The translations under genes were made by a program, and so were the position numbers. From contig NZ_JAPHPW010000003.1 of the NCBI RefSeq assembly GCF_026241515.1, positions 62,001 through 126,000 on the forward strand: a stretch of DNA of 64,000 nt. The letters are read 5' to 3'. This document shows, piece after piece, positions 29,624 through 39,417 of the stretch. The stretch is from Vibrio sp. 14G-20. GTDB lineage: Bacteria; Pseudomonadota; Gammaproteobacteria; Enterobacterales; Vibrionaceae. The stretch's first letter is position 1. Every line of letters begins with the position of its first letter. The notes under the pieces were generated by a model that worked only from the letters and a program-made list of their open reading frames with translations, did no database searches and was not told the DNA's origin.

Positions 29624-31432
29624 ATGGCCAATTTAGATTTTCATATCGTAAAAAGACTTCGTGACCAAATTGCCCAAGGTGGCAACCGTACAGCTTTGAA
29701 GCACAAAGTAGACAATGTATGGCAAGGCATTAGCTGGGAACAGTTTGGACAACAAATCGATACGCTTTCATTAGCACTGTTGGCTCAAGGACTGAGAGTT
29801 CAAGATAAGATCGGTATCTATTCGAACAATATGCCTCAATGGACTGTGGCAGATTTTGCATCTTTACAAGCTCGCCTTGTGACTGTGCCGATTTATCCAA
29901 CGAACACAGCAGCACAGTCTTCTTACATCATCCAAAATGCAGATGTGAAGATCTTATTCGTTGGTGAGCAAGTTCAATTCGATGCGGCGGTTAGCCTGTT
30001 TGAAGAGTGCGAGCAGCTAGAAGTTGTTGTGGCTATGTCTGATGACATCGACCTGCAAGGACACAGCTTTGCCGTATCTTGGAATGACTTCATGGCACGT
30101 GGCGTTGAAGCACAACAAGCTGAGCTTGACGTGCGCCTTGCTGATGCAAGCATGGACGACTTACTGACTCTTATCTATACCTCTGGTACCACGGGACAAC
30201 CAAAAGGTGTAATGCTTGATTACACCAATATTGGCTACCAGTTAGAAGGCCATGATGAGCGTCTTAGCCTAACCAAAGACGATGTCTCATTGTGCTTCCT
30301 ACCGTTATCACACGTATTTGAGCGTGCTTGGACGTTCTACGTTCTCTATAAAGGCGCAACCAACTGCTACCTGCAAGACACGATGCAAGTGCGTGATGCG
30401 TTAAGCGATGTGAAACCTACCGTAATGTGTGCGGTTCCACGCTTCTATGAGAAGATCTTCTCTGCGATTCACGAGAAGGTATCGAAAGCGCCATTTATTC
30501 GTAAGGTGCTATTTACGTGGGCGGTGAACATGGGAGCAAAGCTTTCAGTTTGTCACCAAGAAGGTCGTACTCCATCGTTGATCCTGAAGAAGAGCCATGC
30601 GCTAGCCGATAAGCTTGTGCTATCTAAACTGCGAGCTCTGCTAGGCGGTAACATCAACTTCATGCCATGTGGTGGTGCGAAGCTTGATGAAACCATTGGT
30701 CGTTTCTTCCATGCTATCGGCATCAACGTAAAACTTGGCTACGGCATGACAGAAACCACAGCAACAGTATCTTGTTGGGATGACCGCTGCTTCAACCCTG
30801 ATTCGATTGGTATGTCGATGCCGGGCGCAGAAGTGAAAATTGGTGCTAAGAACGAGATTCTTGTTCGAGGCCCAATGGTGATGCGTGGCTACTACAAGAT
30901 GCCCGAAGAGACCGCTAAGACATTTGACGAGCACGGTTTCCTAAAGACTGGTGATGCGGGACATTTTGATGAAAATGGTAACCTGTTCATTACTGATCGT
31001 ATTAAAGAATTGATGAAGACTTCTGGCGGTAAGTACATTGCACCGCAAGTGGTTGAAGGCGCGATTGGTAAAGATCACTTTATCGAACAGATTGCCGTTA
31101 TCGCTGATACGCGCAAATTCGTTTCTGCTCTGATTGTTCCTTGTTATGACTCGCTTGAAGAGTATGCCAAAGAGCTTAATATTAAGTATCACGATCGTGT
31201 TGAGCTTGTTAAGCATCACCAAATCGTCGAGATGCTAGAAAAGCGTGTGAATAGCCTACAGCAAGAACTGGCTAAGTTTGAGCAAGTGAAGAAATTCAAA
31301 CTGTTACCAAAAGCATTTTCGATGGATGATGGTGAACTGACACCAACTCAGAAATTGCGTCGTAAAGTTATCAACGATAAGTATCAAGACGAAATCGAAG
31401 AAATGTACAATGAAAAGCCTAAAGATAAGTAG
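29624..31432 (+). CDS. Long-chain acyl-CoA synthetase (FAA1/COG1022 type)
   Basis: A 602-residue AMP-forming ligase that activates fatty acids with ATP and CoA. The P-loop [13 protein letters not shown] (about 183-195), [11 protein letters not shown], the [15 protein letters not shown] motif with [19 protein letters not shown] hinge, and a C-terminal helical region are all seen. It is longer than E. coli FadD (561) and belongs to the eukaryote-like long-chain group, so I do not use the name fadD. It is transcribed alone, between the leuO and its own terminators. Confidence 0.9.
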   Translation: MANLDFHIVKRLRDQIAQGGNRTALKHKVDNVWQGISWEQFGQQIDTLSLALLAQGLRVQDKIGIYSNNMPQWTVADFASLQARLVTVPIYPTNTAAQSSYIIQNADVKILFVGEQVQFDAAVSLFEECEQLEVVVAMSDDIDLQGHSFAVSWNDFMARGVEAQQAELDVRLADASMDDLLTLIYTSGTTGQPKGVMLDYTNIGYQLEGHDERLSLTKDDVSLCFLPLSHVFERAWTFYVLYKGATNCYLQDTMQVRDALSDVKPTVMCAVPRFYEKIFSAIHEKVSKAPFIRKVLFTWAVNMGAKLSVCHQEGRTPSLILKKSHALADKLVLSKLRALLGGNINFMPCGGAKLDETIGRFFHAIGINVKLGYGMTETTATVSCWDDRCFNPDSIGMSMPGAEVKIGAKNEILVRGPMVMRGYYKMPEETAKTFDEHGFLKTGDAGHFDENGNLFITDRIKELMKTSGGKYIAPQVVEGAIGKDHFIEQIAVIADTRKFVSALIVPCYDSLEEYAKELNIKYHDRVELVKHHQIVEMLEKRVNSLQQELAKFEQVKKFKLLPKAFSMDDGELTPTQKLRRKVINDKYQDEIEEMYNEKPKDK

Positions 31433-31463
31433 TTTTCTGCTTAGATAAATTTTCAGTTGCTTA

Positions 31464-31507
31464 AAAATCCCCCTACGAATGTGATTGCATTTTTAGGGGG
31501 ATTTTTT
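31464..31507 (+). terminator. Terminator of the acyl-CoA synthetase gene
   Basis: A 12-bp stem (31464-31475 with 31494-31505) with five G-C pairs in a row and an 18-nt loop, ending in T residues. Confidence 0.8.
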
Positions 31508-31892
31508 GTATCTAGCGATCCAGCACAATGTGCGAAAGCGCACACTGATTAAGCTGTTATTTATAGATAAATAGCGATTCATTTAAATATTAAGTGCTTT
31601 TTTTTGTTTGTTACCTAGTGTTAAAGGCTAAATTTGAGGGGTGGTTTGGGTTTTATTTAATGCTTTGAGCTAATAGTTGGTTTTTTACCACGATTGTCGG
31701 ATAACAGGTGTTAGACCAGATGATAATAAAGCGTTAAAGTTGTTTCGTATTACTGTTTGTTGTTATCACGACAGACAGCCATAGCCGAAAAAGTGGAAGT
31801 ATTTCGAATTAGGCTACGAATAAGCCCTAGACTATGAAAAACCAGCCCAACATGTTCACCAAATATGATTGGAAACTGGTGAGGAGAGCAAT
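31508..31892 (+). promoter_or_regulatory. ilvIH upstream region
   Basis: A 385-bp non-coding region, long enough to hold several Lrp or LeuO sites as in E. coli, though I cannot identify them. TGTGCG-AAAG-CGCACA (31529-31544) is a perfect 6-bp dyad. I find no leader peptide rich in Leu, Val or Ile and no attenuator hairpin before ilvI, in contrast to leuL. Confidence 0.35.
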
Positions 31893-33650
31893 ATGACAAC
31901 AAAACCTGAAACAGCCATGTCATCCGGCGCTGAAATGTTATCCGGCGCTGAGATGGTGGTGCAGTCTCTAATTGAAGAGGGTGTAGAACAAATCTTTGGT
32001 TATCCAGGTGGTTCTGTACTTGATATCTACGATGCGCTGCATGCTAAAACTGCTGAAATTAAACACGTATTAGTACGACACGAACAAGCCGCTACCCACA
32101 TGGCAGATGGCTATACTCGTTCTACCGGCAAACCGGGTGTAGTACTTGTGTGTTCTGGTCCAGGTGCGACCAATACCGTTACTGGTATTGCAACAGCTTA
32201 CATGGACTCAATCCCAATGATTGTTATTTCTGGTAACGTACCAAATAACCTTATTGGTAATGACGCCTTCCAAGAGTGTGACATCGTTGGTGTATCACGC
32301 CCGATCGTTAAACACAGCTTCTTAGTTAAGAAAGCAGAAGATATCCCAGAAGTCGTTAAAAAAGCATTCTATATTTCAACGACAGGACGTCCCGGTCCTG
32401 TGGTTATTGATCTGCCGAAAGACATCTTAAACCCACAAATCAAGCTTCCTTATGAATACCCAGAAACGATCAAAATGCGTTCGTATAACCCAACGGTTAC
32501 GGGTCATAAAGGTCAGATCAAAAAGGCGCTAAAAGCCCTTCTTGAAGCGAAGAAGCCGGTACTTTATGTCGGTGGTGGTGCGGTTATTTCTGAGGCAGAT
32601 AAGCCGCTGTTAAAATTAGCAGAGGCACTGAATTTACCTGTGGTAAGCACCCTAATGGGGCTTGGCGCTTTCCCTGGCACTCATAAGAACTCTTTGGGTA
32701 TGTTGGGCATGCATGGTTTGTATGAAGCCAATATGGCGATGCACAATGCGGATTTGATCTTTGGTATTGGTGTACGTTTCGATGATCGAACGACCAATAA
32801 CCTAGATAAGTACTGCCCTGATGCGAAGATCATGCACATTGATATCGACCCATCTTCGATCTCTAAGAACGTAAAAGTGGATCTACCGATTGTAGGTTCT
32901 GCTGAAAAAGTTCTAGAGAGCATGGTGAACTTGCTCGTTGAGCAAGGCGGCACTAACGATGCAGAAGCGATTGAAAGCTGGTGGAGTGAAATCAAGCAGT
33001 GGCAAGAGCGTGACTGCCTCGCTTATGAGAAGTCGTCTGAGCGCATCAAACCACAACAAGTTATTGAAACACTTCATAAAGTAACTAATGGTGATGCTTA
33101 CGTTGCTTCGGATGTCGGTCAACACCAAATGTTTGCAGCATTGTACTACCCGTTTAACAAGCCACGTCGTTGGATTAACTCTGGTGGTTTAGGCACAATG
33201 GGCTTTGGTCTGCCTGCTGGTATGGGCGTTAAGTTTGCTAAGCCAGATGAAGAGGTGGTTGTAGTAACTGGTGACGGCAGTATTCAAATGAATATCCAAG
33301 AGCTGTCGACTGCGCTGCAATACAATATCCCGGTTAAGATTATTAACCTTAACAACCGTTTCCTAGGCATGGTAAAACAGTGGCAAGACATTGTTTATCA
33401 AGGTCGTTACTCTAACTCATATATGGACTCTGTTCCTGATTTTGCTGCTATCGCAGAGGCTTATGGCCACGTTGGTATGCGTATTTCATCTCCGGATGAA
33501 TTGGAATCAGGTTTGGAAAAAGCACTAGCGATGAAAGACCGTTTGGTATTTGTCGACATTAGTGTGGATGACACCGAGCACGTATACCCAATGCAGATCA
33601 AAGGCGAGGGTATGGATAACATGTGGCTAAGCAAAACGGAGAGAACATAA
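31893..33650 (+). CDS. ilvI: Acetolactate synthase large subunit
   Basis: The thiamine-diphosphate enzyme for the first common step of valine, leucine and isoleucine synthesis. ATG 31893 lies 7 bases after GAGGAG, giving 585 residues; a TTG at 31869 is unlikely. The catalytic glutamate is in [13 protein letters not shown], and the ThDP motif [15 protein letters not shown] is present. The usual family start corresponds to [11 protein letters not shown] 31935; here an extra 14 residues precede it, part of which is a six-codon tandem duplication ([12 protein letters not shown]). It couples with ilvH one base after its stop. Confidence 0.95.
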   Translation: MTTKPETAMSSGAEMLSGAEMVVQSLIEEGVEQIFGYPGGSVLDIYDALHAKTAEIKHVLVRHEQAATHMADGYTRSTGKPGVVLVCSGPGATNTVTGIATAYMDSIPMIVISGNVPNNLIGNDAFQECDIVGVSRPIVKHSFLVKKAEDIPEVVKKAFYISTTGRPGPVVIDLPKDILNPQIKLPYEYPETIKMRSYNPTVTGHKGQIKKALKALLEAKKPVLYVGGGAVISEADKPLLKLAEALNLPVVSTLMGLGAFPGTHKNSLGMLGMHGLYEANMAMHNADLIFGIGVRFDDRTTNNLDKYCPDAKIMHIDIDPSSISKNVKVDLPIVGSAEKVLESMVNLLVEQGGTNDAEAIESWWSEIKQWQERDCLAYEKSSERIKPQQVIETLHKVTNGDAYVASDVGQHQMFAALYYPFNKPRRWINSGGLGTMGFGLPAGMGVKFAKPDEEVVVVTGDGSIQMNIQELSTALQYNIPVKIINLNNRFLGMVKQWQDIVYQGRYSNSYMDSVPDFAAIAEAYGHVGMRISSPDELESGLEKALAMKDRLVFVDISVDDTEHVYPMQIKGEGMDNMWLSKTERT

Positions 33651-33651
33651 T

Positions 33652-34146
33652 ATGAGACACATTATTTCACTACTAATGGAAAACCAACCGGGTGCGCTTT
33701 CTCGTGTGGTTGGCTTGTTTTCTCAGCGTGGCTACAACATCGAGTCTTTGAACGTATCTCCAACCGACGATCCGACGCTGTCTCGTTTGAACGTAACGAC
33801 TAACTCGAGCGAAATGCAGCTTGAGCAGATTCAGAAACAGCTGCATAAGCTAATCGACGTGCTTAAAGTACAAGAAGTGTCTGAACTTGAGCACATTGAA
33901 CGTGAGCTGTTGATGGTAAAAGTACGTGCTAGCGGCTTTGCTCGTGCAGAAGTGAAGCGCACAGCAGATATCTTCCGTGGTCAGATTGTTGATGTAACGG
34001 CTTCTCAATATACGGTTCAAATGGCGGGAACTAGCGAGAAACTGGATGCCTTCATTCAGGCGTTGTCTGAAGTGACGGAAGTACTTGAAGTAGCTCGAAG
34101 TGGTGTTGTTGGCATCGCACGAGGTGAACGAGCGTTGAAAGCCTAG
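33652..34146 (+). CDS. ilvH: Acetolactate synthase small subunit
   Basis: The regulatory subunit that confers valine feedback inhibition on IlvI. The 164 residues hold an ACT domain at the N-terminus (HIISLLMENQPGALSRVVGLFSQRGYNIESL) and the ALS-SS C-terminal domain. It starts one base after the ilvI stop, so the subunits are cotranslated. A terminator follows. Confidence 0.96.
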   Translation: MRHIISLLMENQPGALSRVVGLFSQRGYNIESLNVSPTDDPTLSRLNVTTNSSEMQLEQIQKQLHKLIDVLKVQEVSELEHIERELLMVKVRASGFARAEVKRTADIFRGQIVDVTASQYTVQMAGTSEKLDAFIQALSEVTEVLEVARSGVVGIARGERALKA

Positions 34147-34172
34147 ACGGTAAGTCTTTAAAAAATAACTTT

Positions 34173-34199
34173 AAAGCCGCTTTTTTAAGCGGCTTTTAT
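34173..34199 (+). terminator. Terminator of ilvIH
   Basis: A 10-bp stem AAAGCCGCTT/AAGCGGCTTT (34173-34182, 34187-34196) with a TTTT loop, followed by T-rich sequence. Confidence 0.8.
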
Positions 34200-34259
34200 T
34201 TTGTTAATTTTCTAGAGTGCTATAATCCTGCGCTGCACTTTCATTCATCTGAGTTAGCA

Positions 34260-36143
34260 ATGCGAAATAAAAGATCAATAATTACATTGCTGATTATCTC
34301 TATCATATTGTCTTCTGCAGTATGTCTGTATTATTTGCAGCGTTACAAAGAAGTAAAACAGCAGAGCTTTGACTACTCGGCTAAACAAGCCGTACATCAG
34401 TTAGTATATGCCAAGCGGGATTATGATCTTCTCAAGACTCAGTTAGTCTCGGTAATGGAGCTACTCAGTCATAGCCAGAGCTTGGTTAACTTTGCTTCTT
34501 CTCCCTCTGACCAAACCAAACATCTACTTGAAGAGGTCTGGCAATCTGTTCTTGTAAACCAGAAGTGGTATACACAAATTCATCTGTTAGATATCACAGG
34601 CAAAGAACTGGTGCGGGTTAACTATTCCTCTGATACCGGTAGGGTGACGTTACCTCAACAACTGCAAGATAGATCAGATTCTAACTACTTCCAATACGCT
34701 CAAAAACTAGAAGCTGAACAGATTGGCGGTTGGGGCATTGAACTTGAAGCGGAACATGGTGAAGTCACCTTTCCTTATATGCCTGTAATCCGTGTCTTTA
34801 CCCCTGTAGAAACTCCTGACAAAAGAGTGGGTTACCTTGTCATTAATCTCGATGTATGGGGTTTATCGTCACGTCTTAGCTTTTCACCTGATAACGATCT
34901 TAGAGCAGAAGTTCTTAATGAAGCGGGTTACTTCATCGCGAGTAACAACAGCGGCAAGTTGTTCGGAGACTCTATTCCAGAAAGAAAAGGCTATAACCTG
35001 CAAAATATCGCGCCTAAGACGTGGGATGCGATCTCCAATGATCAAGTGGGTTACGTTTTTGAAGATGGCAATTTGTTTGCGTTTAACACGGTTATGCTCG
35101 CGAACAGTCAAAAGGTTCATTTGCTGATTCAACTTAATCAGAAACAATTGATGGCTCGGGCAGAACCGAGCTTAAGTGACCTCTCTCAAGAAGAAGTGTT
35201 TGTGTTGCTAACGGTGCTGATATTCGCCTTTCCGTTTGCTTACCTTGTGACGCACTACCGACGCCGAAGTCTGGAGAGTAAATTGGCGCGCGCCGCATTG
35301 AATGGCATGTCGGCAGTGATGATCTCTGACAAGCAGCACCGCACAATGATGATCAACAACGAATTTGAGAACATGACTGGGTACTGTAAAAAACAAGTTA
35401 TCGGTCAGAATGCATTGCAACTGTTGCTTGAGAATACTGACCAAGTGCTCTCAAGTTCGGCTATCTGGAGTCATTTAGAGCAAGAAGAAGTATGGGAAGG
35501 AGAGGTTCAGTGTAAGAACAAACTGCGTATTCCTTTTACTGCGATCATGCGAGTGCATGCGGTCAAAAACAACTCGGGCAAAGTCAGTTACTACATCACT
35601 TCGCTGGTTGATATTTCCGTAAGGAAGGAGCTTGAGGTGCGTTTGAGGATTTTAAGTGAACGTGACTCTTTGAGTAACCTTTGGAACCGACGAAAGTTCG
35701 AAGAGCAGTTGGCTTACTACTCTCGCTTAGTTGAGCGTTACCCGAACGAATCAACCACTTGCTTAGCCTTAGTCGACATCGATAACTTCAAGCGAATCAA
35801 TGACGAGCTTGGCCACGACGAAGGTGACCGTGTGATTGCTGGTGTGGCTAAGCTACTACAAGATAGCCTTCGTAGTACCGACTTTGTTGCTCGTGTCGGA
35901 GGAGAAGAGTTTGCACTCTTGATGCCACACACCTCATTGCCAGAAGCAAAGCGCGTATTGGATCGCTTGCGAATTGAGATTGAGCTAGCAGCCGGAACTA
36001 AGGTAACGGTGAGTGTTGGCTTTACAGATTTAACCAGTAACAGCACTCGCTCATACAAATGTGCCGATGTCGGGCTTTATGAATCGAAATCCTCTGGTCG
36101 CAATACGGTCTCCATGTGTCCTAGCCATGCTGATGTTGCTTAG
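34260..36143 (+). CDS. Membrane PAS-GGDEF diguanylate cyclase
   Basis: A 627-residue inner-membrane sensor: TM1 (about 7-25), a periplasmic sensor domain of about 280 residues, TM2 (about 309-330), a PAS domain (about 340-455) and a GGDEF domain (about 465-620). The active site is intact as GGEEF (547-551), and the inhibitory I-site RxxD is present as R538-D541, five residues before it, so the enzyme should make c-di-GMP and be product-inhibited. No EAL domain. The sensed signal is unknown. It stands alone behind the ilvIH terminator. Confidence 0.9.
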   Translation: MRNKRSIITLLIISIILSSAVCLYYLQRYKEVKQQSFDYSAKQAVHQLVYAKRDYDLLKTQLVSVMELLSHSQSLVNFASSPSDQTKHLLEEVWQSVLVNQKWYTQIHLLDITGKELVRVNYSSDTGRVTLPQQLQDRSDSNYFQYAQKLEAEQIGGWGIELEAEHGEVTFPYMPVIRVFTPVETPDKRVGYLVINLDVWGLSSRLSFSPDNDLRAEVLNEAGYFIASNNSGKLFGDSIPERKGYNLQNIAPKTWDAISNDQVGYVFEDGNLFAFNTVMLANSQKVHLLIQLNQKQLMARAEPSLSDLSQEEVFVLLTVLIFAFPFAYLVTHYRRRSLESKLARAALNGMSAVMISDKQHRTMMINNEFENMTGYCKKQVIGQNALQLLLENTDQVLSSSAIWSHLEQEEVWEGEVQCKNKLRIPFTAIMRVHAVKNNSGKVSYYITSLVDISVRKELEVRLRILSERDSLSNLWNRRKFEEQLAYYSRLVERYPNESTTCLALVDIDNFKRINDELGHDEGDRVIAGVAKLLQDSLRSTDFVARVGGEEFALLMPHTSLPEAKRVLDRLRIEIELAAGTKVTVSVGFTDLTSNSTRSYKCADVGLYESKSSGRNTVSMCPSHADVA

Positions 36144-36242
36144 CGTTTTGTCTATTTAGCTTCTTTCTTCTGTCTGCTTCATCTCTTTAAACTGCTTTCC
36201 GATTGATTTTCCCTTCCCTTCTTTTTATTAGGAATCTCACTT

Positions 36243-36289
36243 TTGAGCGACCTATGTCACAAAATCTATACAGTTAGACTAAAGTCTAA
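36243..36289 (+). promoter_or_regulatory. Candidate promoter and operator palindrome of the small-protein locus
   Basis: TTGAGC (36243-36248) and TATACA (36267-36272) are 18 bp apart, each 4 of 6 to consensus. Directly after the -10 box lies the 16-bp palindrome TTAGACT-AA-AGTCTAA (36274-36289), covering the expected start point. Confidence 0.45.
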
Positions 36290-36342
36290 AGCTGGTGAAA
36301 ATTTGAGCTAAAATGAACAGTAAGTAAACTACTTTGCTTCAG

Positions 36343-36367
36343 ATTACATCGTGTTAAACGATGTAAT
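36343..36367 (+). other. Stem-loop in the leader of the small-protein gene
   Basis: ATTACATCG (36343-36351) pairs perfectly with CGATGTAAT (36359-36367) around a 7-nt loop. No T run follows, so it is not a terminator; it could be a protein-binding or RNA-stability element, or part of a small RNA. The remainder of the 36144-36520 gap shows only an 8-base direct repeat (GGTTAGCT at 36421 and 36467). Confidence 0.4.
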
Positions 36368-36520
36368 AAATAGAGTGTTTACCAGATGTAAAAGGATGAC
36401 ACCGTTAACTTAATTCAGCTGGTTAGCTAGCCTTATCAATAACTTGAAAGGCAGCAGTAGAATTAGGTTAGCTGGAGCAAGAGTTTGGGGATCATACGGT
36501 CTGGTTAAAAGAGGCGTGGT

Positions 36521-36652
36521 ATGTTTGTCGATTTTTTAGTGAGGTTAACCATAGGCACATTAGCCATTCTTGGCTTTCAGCTTAGTGCATTGTATTTTTT
36601 ACCTATGGTTGTGCTGCTCAATACTCACCACAAAGAGTTTTTTGGGTGGTAG
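36521..36652 (+). CDS. Putative 43-residue membrane peptide
   Basis: A short frame with GAGG at 36511-36514, six bases before ATG 36521. The 43 residues form one long hydrophobic helix (about residues 9-35, LTIGTLAILGFQLSALYFLPM and following valine/leucine) with a charged N-terminus (FVDFLVR) and an exposed HHKEFFGW end. A strong terminator follows 24 bases after the stop. A promoter, palindrome and stem-loop precede it. Together these argue for a genuine small protein or toxin-like peptide; no family is recognised and it may instead mark a regulatory RNA. Confidence 0.5.
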   Translation: MFVDFLVRLTIGTLAILGFQLSALYFLPMVVLLNTHHKEFFGW

Positions 36653-36675
36653 TTCAGTCGTGGTACTGGAGACAA

Positions 36676-36704
36676 AAAAACGGAGCCGTTGGGCTCCGTT
36701 TTTA
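36676..36704. terminator. Terminator between the small-protein gene and the GntR gene
   Basis: A perfect 12-bp stem (36676-36687 with 36692-36703) with the loop GTTG. A tracts on the left and T tracts on the right let it work on both strands. Confidence 0.88.
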
Positions 36705-36727
36705 TTTGGTTAGAATCTATCTTGGCA

Positions 36728-37387
36728 TCATGCCGCTTCGATAACTTCTTCAATTCGTTTCATTGAACCTAGTAAGTGTTGATCAAGCAGTTCTGTTGCT
36801 TGTTCTACATTCTTAGAGAGTACTAGTTTCATGATCATTTCGTGTTCATCAATATTGAACAGATCATCAGATGCGCTTTCTGCAGACATAGCGAGGAAGC
36901 GGTAACGTTTCACTTGGTTAATTAGGTCATCAAAGAACTTAAACATGTTCTCTGAATCTGCACCTTCAAGTAATGCTACATGGAATTGCTGGTGGCGCTC
37001 TTCCCATTCAACACAATCAAACTCTTCAGATATGTACTGCACTCGCGACAGTTTGTGGTAAGACGTTAGTACATCCAGTTCCCAACTCTCATCACCCGCT
37101 GAAATCGCTTTTTTAAGCAGAACAGATGATACAACTCGAAGGCTTTCGTATAGGTCATTCAGTTCTTTCTTTGATACAGGAGATACCCAGCAGCCTTTTT
37201 GTGGCTCTAGCTTTACGTATTTGCTCCAAGATAACTGTACCAAGGCTTCGCGAATTGGAGATGCGCCTACGTTGTAGCGTGCTTTTAGATCAGCAACAAC
37301 GAGCTTTTGACCTGGGGTTAACTCACCATTAAGAATATCTTGGCGAATCATCTTTGATACTTTGTCAGTGAGCGTAGGACTAGACAT
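36728..37387 (-). CDS. GntR-family regulator with FCD domain
   Basis: A 219-residue regulator starting at ATG 37387 (MSSPTLTDKV), with GAGG seven bases upstream; the frame extends to 37399. The N-terminal winged helix (about 5-70) shows LKARYNVGASPIREALVQLS; the C-terminal FCD domain has the histidines expected to bind a metal (EERHQQFH, DEHEMI, LDQHL). FCD regulators sense small organic acids; the ligand here is unknown. It lies downstream of pykF behind a terminator. A role in central carbon control is only a guess from position. Confidence 0.85.
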   Translation of the reverse strand: MSSPTLTDKVSKMIRQDILNGELTPGQKLVVADLKARYNVGASPIREALVQLSWSKYVKLEPQKGCWVSPVSKKELNDLYESLRVVSSVLLKKAISAGDESWELDVLTSYHKLSRVQYISEEFDCVEWEERHQQFHVALLEGADSENMFKFFDDLINQVKRYRFLAMSAESASDDLFNIDEHEMIMKLVLSKNVEQATELLDQHLLGSMKRIEEVIEAA

Positions 37388-37522
37388 TACAAACCTCATG
37401 TATATTGATTTCTAGTCTGCTAATCCGTCTCTTAGAAAGAGCCAATTGGAAGTTAACAGTACGTAGTTCTATTGTGATTGATAATACAGCGTACTGAAAA
37501 GTTAGGCAAGATTTAGTTTCAT

Positions 37523-37550
37523 AAAAAAAAGAGGGCCGAAGCCCTCTTTT
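37523..37550 (-). terminator. Terminator of pykF
   Basis: On the minus strand the stem GAGGGC/GCCCTC with a TTCG tetraloop is followed by eight T residues; A and T tracts flank both sides. Confidence 0.9.
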
Positions 37551-37575
37551 ATATTTTATGCGAATCGGTTCATTC

Positions 37576-38988
37576 TTATAGAACGTGAACAGATGCCGTG
37601 TTTGTAGTACCAGAAGCTACTAGAGCACCAGAAACCATAACTACGATGTCGCCTTTGTTACCTAGGCCAGATTGTAGAGCGATTTCTTTACCGTTGATGT
37701 AGAACGCGTCTGTGTTCTCGATAGAGTCAACAAGAACTGGCTTAACACCTTTAGTAAGAACTAGCTGTGCAGCTGTCTTTTCGTTAGTTGTTAGAGCAAG
37801 GATGTTTGCAGTTGGGAAGTACTTACGTACTGAACGTGCAGACTTACCGCCTTCAGTTGCAACAACGATTAGAGGAGCAGCTAGCTTCTCTGCTGTGTCT
37901 ACAGCGCCTTTACATACTGCTTCTGTGATGCGTAGACGTGGGCTGTCTAGACGAGAACCTAGCTCAGCTTTAAGAGCTGAATCAGTGCGGTTCGCGATTT
38001 GAGCCATGATAGTTACAGCTTCAACTGGGTACTTACCTTTAGCAGTTTCGCCAGAAAGCATTACTGCATCAGTACCATCCATGATTGCGTTCGCAACGTC
38101 ACCCGCTTCAGCACGAGTTGGACGTGGGTTGCTGATCATAGAGTCAAGCATTTGAGTTGCAGTGATAACCATCTTACGTGCACGGTTACACTTCTCGATC
38201 ATCATTTTTTGAGCGAAGATTACTTCTTCTGCTGGGATTTCAACACCTAGGTCACCACGAGCAACCATGATGCCATCAGAAGCTTCAAGGATTGAATCGA
38301 AGTTATCTACACCTTCTTGGTTTTCAATCTTAGAAATGATGTGGATGTTTTCGCCACCGTTAGCGTTTAGAAGCTCACGGATTTCTTTAACGTCGTCTTC
38401 TTTACGGATGAAAGAAGCAGCTACGAAATCAACGCCTTGCTCACAACCAAACTTAAGGTCAGCTTTGTCTTTCTCAGAAAGAGCTGGAAGTTGAACAGAA
38501 ACGCCAGGAAGGTTAACACCTTTGTTTTCACCTAGAGCACCGTTGTTAAGAACTTTACACTTAACTTCAGTTTCTGTTGTTGCGATAACTTCCATTTCGA
38601 TTAGGCCGTCATCAACAAGAATAGTGTTACCTGCTGATAGGTCTTTAGCGAAGCCTAGGTAAGTTACTGCTACTACGTCTTTGTTACCAACAACTGTTGC
38701 GTCAGTTGTGAACGTGAACTCTTGACCAGCTACTAGATCTACGTCGTTACCATCTTCAAGTTTGATAGTACGGATTTCAGGACCTTTAGTATCTAGAAGG
38801 ATAGCAAGTTGCTCACCTTTGTTTTCCATTACTTTACGGAAGTTCGCGATACGAGTGCCGTGTTCTGCGAAATCACCGTGAGAGAAGTTAAGACGCATAA
38901 CGTTCATGCCAGCATCTACTAGTTCAGTTAGCTTCTCTACAGATTCAGTTTTAGGGCCAATCGTACATACGATTTTGGTCTTTTTCAT
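37576..38988 (-). CDS. pykF: Pyruvate kinase (type I)
   Basis: Converts phosphoenolpyruvate and ADP to pyruvate and ATP, the last step of glycolysis. The 470 residues equal E. coli PykF. Seen are [16 protein letters not shown], the catalytic [12 protein letters not shown] and [21 protein letters not shown] segments and a C-terminal allosteric domain. GGAGAG lies nine bases before the ATG. It is divergent from the DeoR gene across a 429-bp region. Confidence 0.96.
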   Translation of the reverse strand: MKKTKIVCTIGPKTESVEKLTELVDAGMNVMRLNFSHGDFAEHGTRIANFRKVMENKGEQLAILLDTKGPEIRTIKLEDGNDVDLVAGQEFTFTTDATVVGNKDVVAVTYLGFAKDLSAGNTILVDDGLIEMEVIATTETEVKCKVLNNGALGENKGVNLPGVSVQLPALSEKDKADLKFGCEQGVDFVAASFIRKEDDVKEIRELLNANGGENIHIISKIENQEGVDNFDSILEASDGIMVARGDLGVEIPAEEVIFAQKMMIEKCNRARKMVITATQMLDSMISNPRPTRAEAGDVANAIMDGTDAVMLSGETAKGKYPVEAVTIMAQIANRTDSALKAELGSRLDSPRLRITEAVCKGAVDTAEKLAAPLIVVATEGGKSARSVRKYFPTANILALTTNEKTAAQLVLTKGVKPVLVDSIENTDAFYINGKEIALQSGLGNKGDIVVMVSGALVASGTTNTASVHVL

Positions 38989-39364
38989 GGAAGGTACTCT
39001 CCGGTAAGTATTGTTACAATTTGAAATTTATTTAAGTTCTGAAGATTGGTCCGCTACATCAACATTTTGTGCCTGTTGTGTAAAAGCGCGGGACTTCCAA
39101 TATGTCCTTCAGAGTTGTAAGTCTTTCATCAATTTTAGTCATTTTATGACTAAAAGATTTTGATTCAACGCTGTATTTCTGTGACTTATACCAACATATC
39201 AGGTGAAGGTTGCAGAAAAATAACGGTCAGTTCTGTAATTTTTTTTCTTTTCGGGTGCGGATTCTACCACCTAATGACTTCAATATCACTGCTTAACAAT
39301 TGTCTTAGGACAAGGTTTCATCGCTATTTATTAATTTTTTGGATCAAAATAAATGGACTAAATA
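38989..39364. promoter_or_regulatory. Intergenic region between pykF and the DeoR gene
   Basis: Non-coding. The clearest structure is a perfect 10-base inverted repeat with a 3-base spacer, TTTTAGTCAT-TTT-ATGACTAAAA, at 39133-39155, about 150 bp upstream of pykF. An open frame at 39160-39417 has no ribosome site or recognisable product and is disregarded. No pykF promoter could be placed with confidence. Confidence 0.45.
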
Positions 39365-39400
39365 GTTTCGTTGTAACTATAATATGTTTCATATCGAAAC
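39365..39400 (+). promoter_or_regulatory. Promoter and candidate operator of the DeoR gene
   Basis: TATAAT at 39378-39383 has TGGACT 18 bp upstream (39354-39359). GTTTCG (39365-39370) and CGAAAC (39395-39400) flank the -10 box as an inverted repeat, with a further GTTTC at 39386, 21 bp from the first. DeoR-family proteins often bind such TTTCG repeats, so autoregulation is plausible. Confidence 0.5.
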
Positions 39401-39417
39401 TTACTGGCCTTTTTTAA

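Noticed and set aside
31433..31892. Possible ilvI leader peptide and attenuator
   Set aside because: I looked for short frames rich in Leu, Val or Ile followed by a terminator and found none; the only dyad is too short.
39160..39417. 85-codon plus-strand frame in front of the DeoR gene
   Set aside because: No ATG with a ribosome site, no recognisable domain, and it covers the DeoR promoter and operator region.
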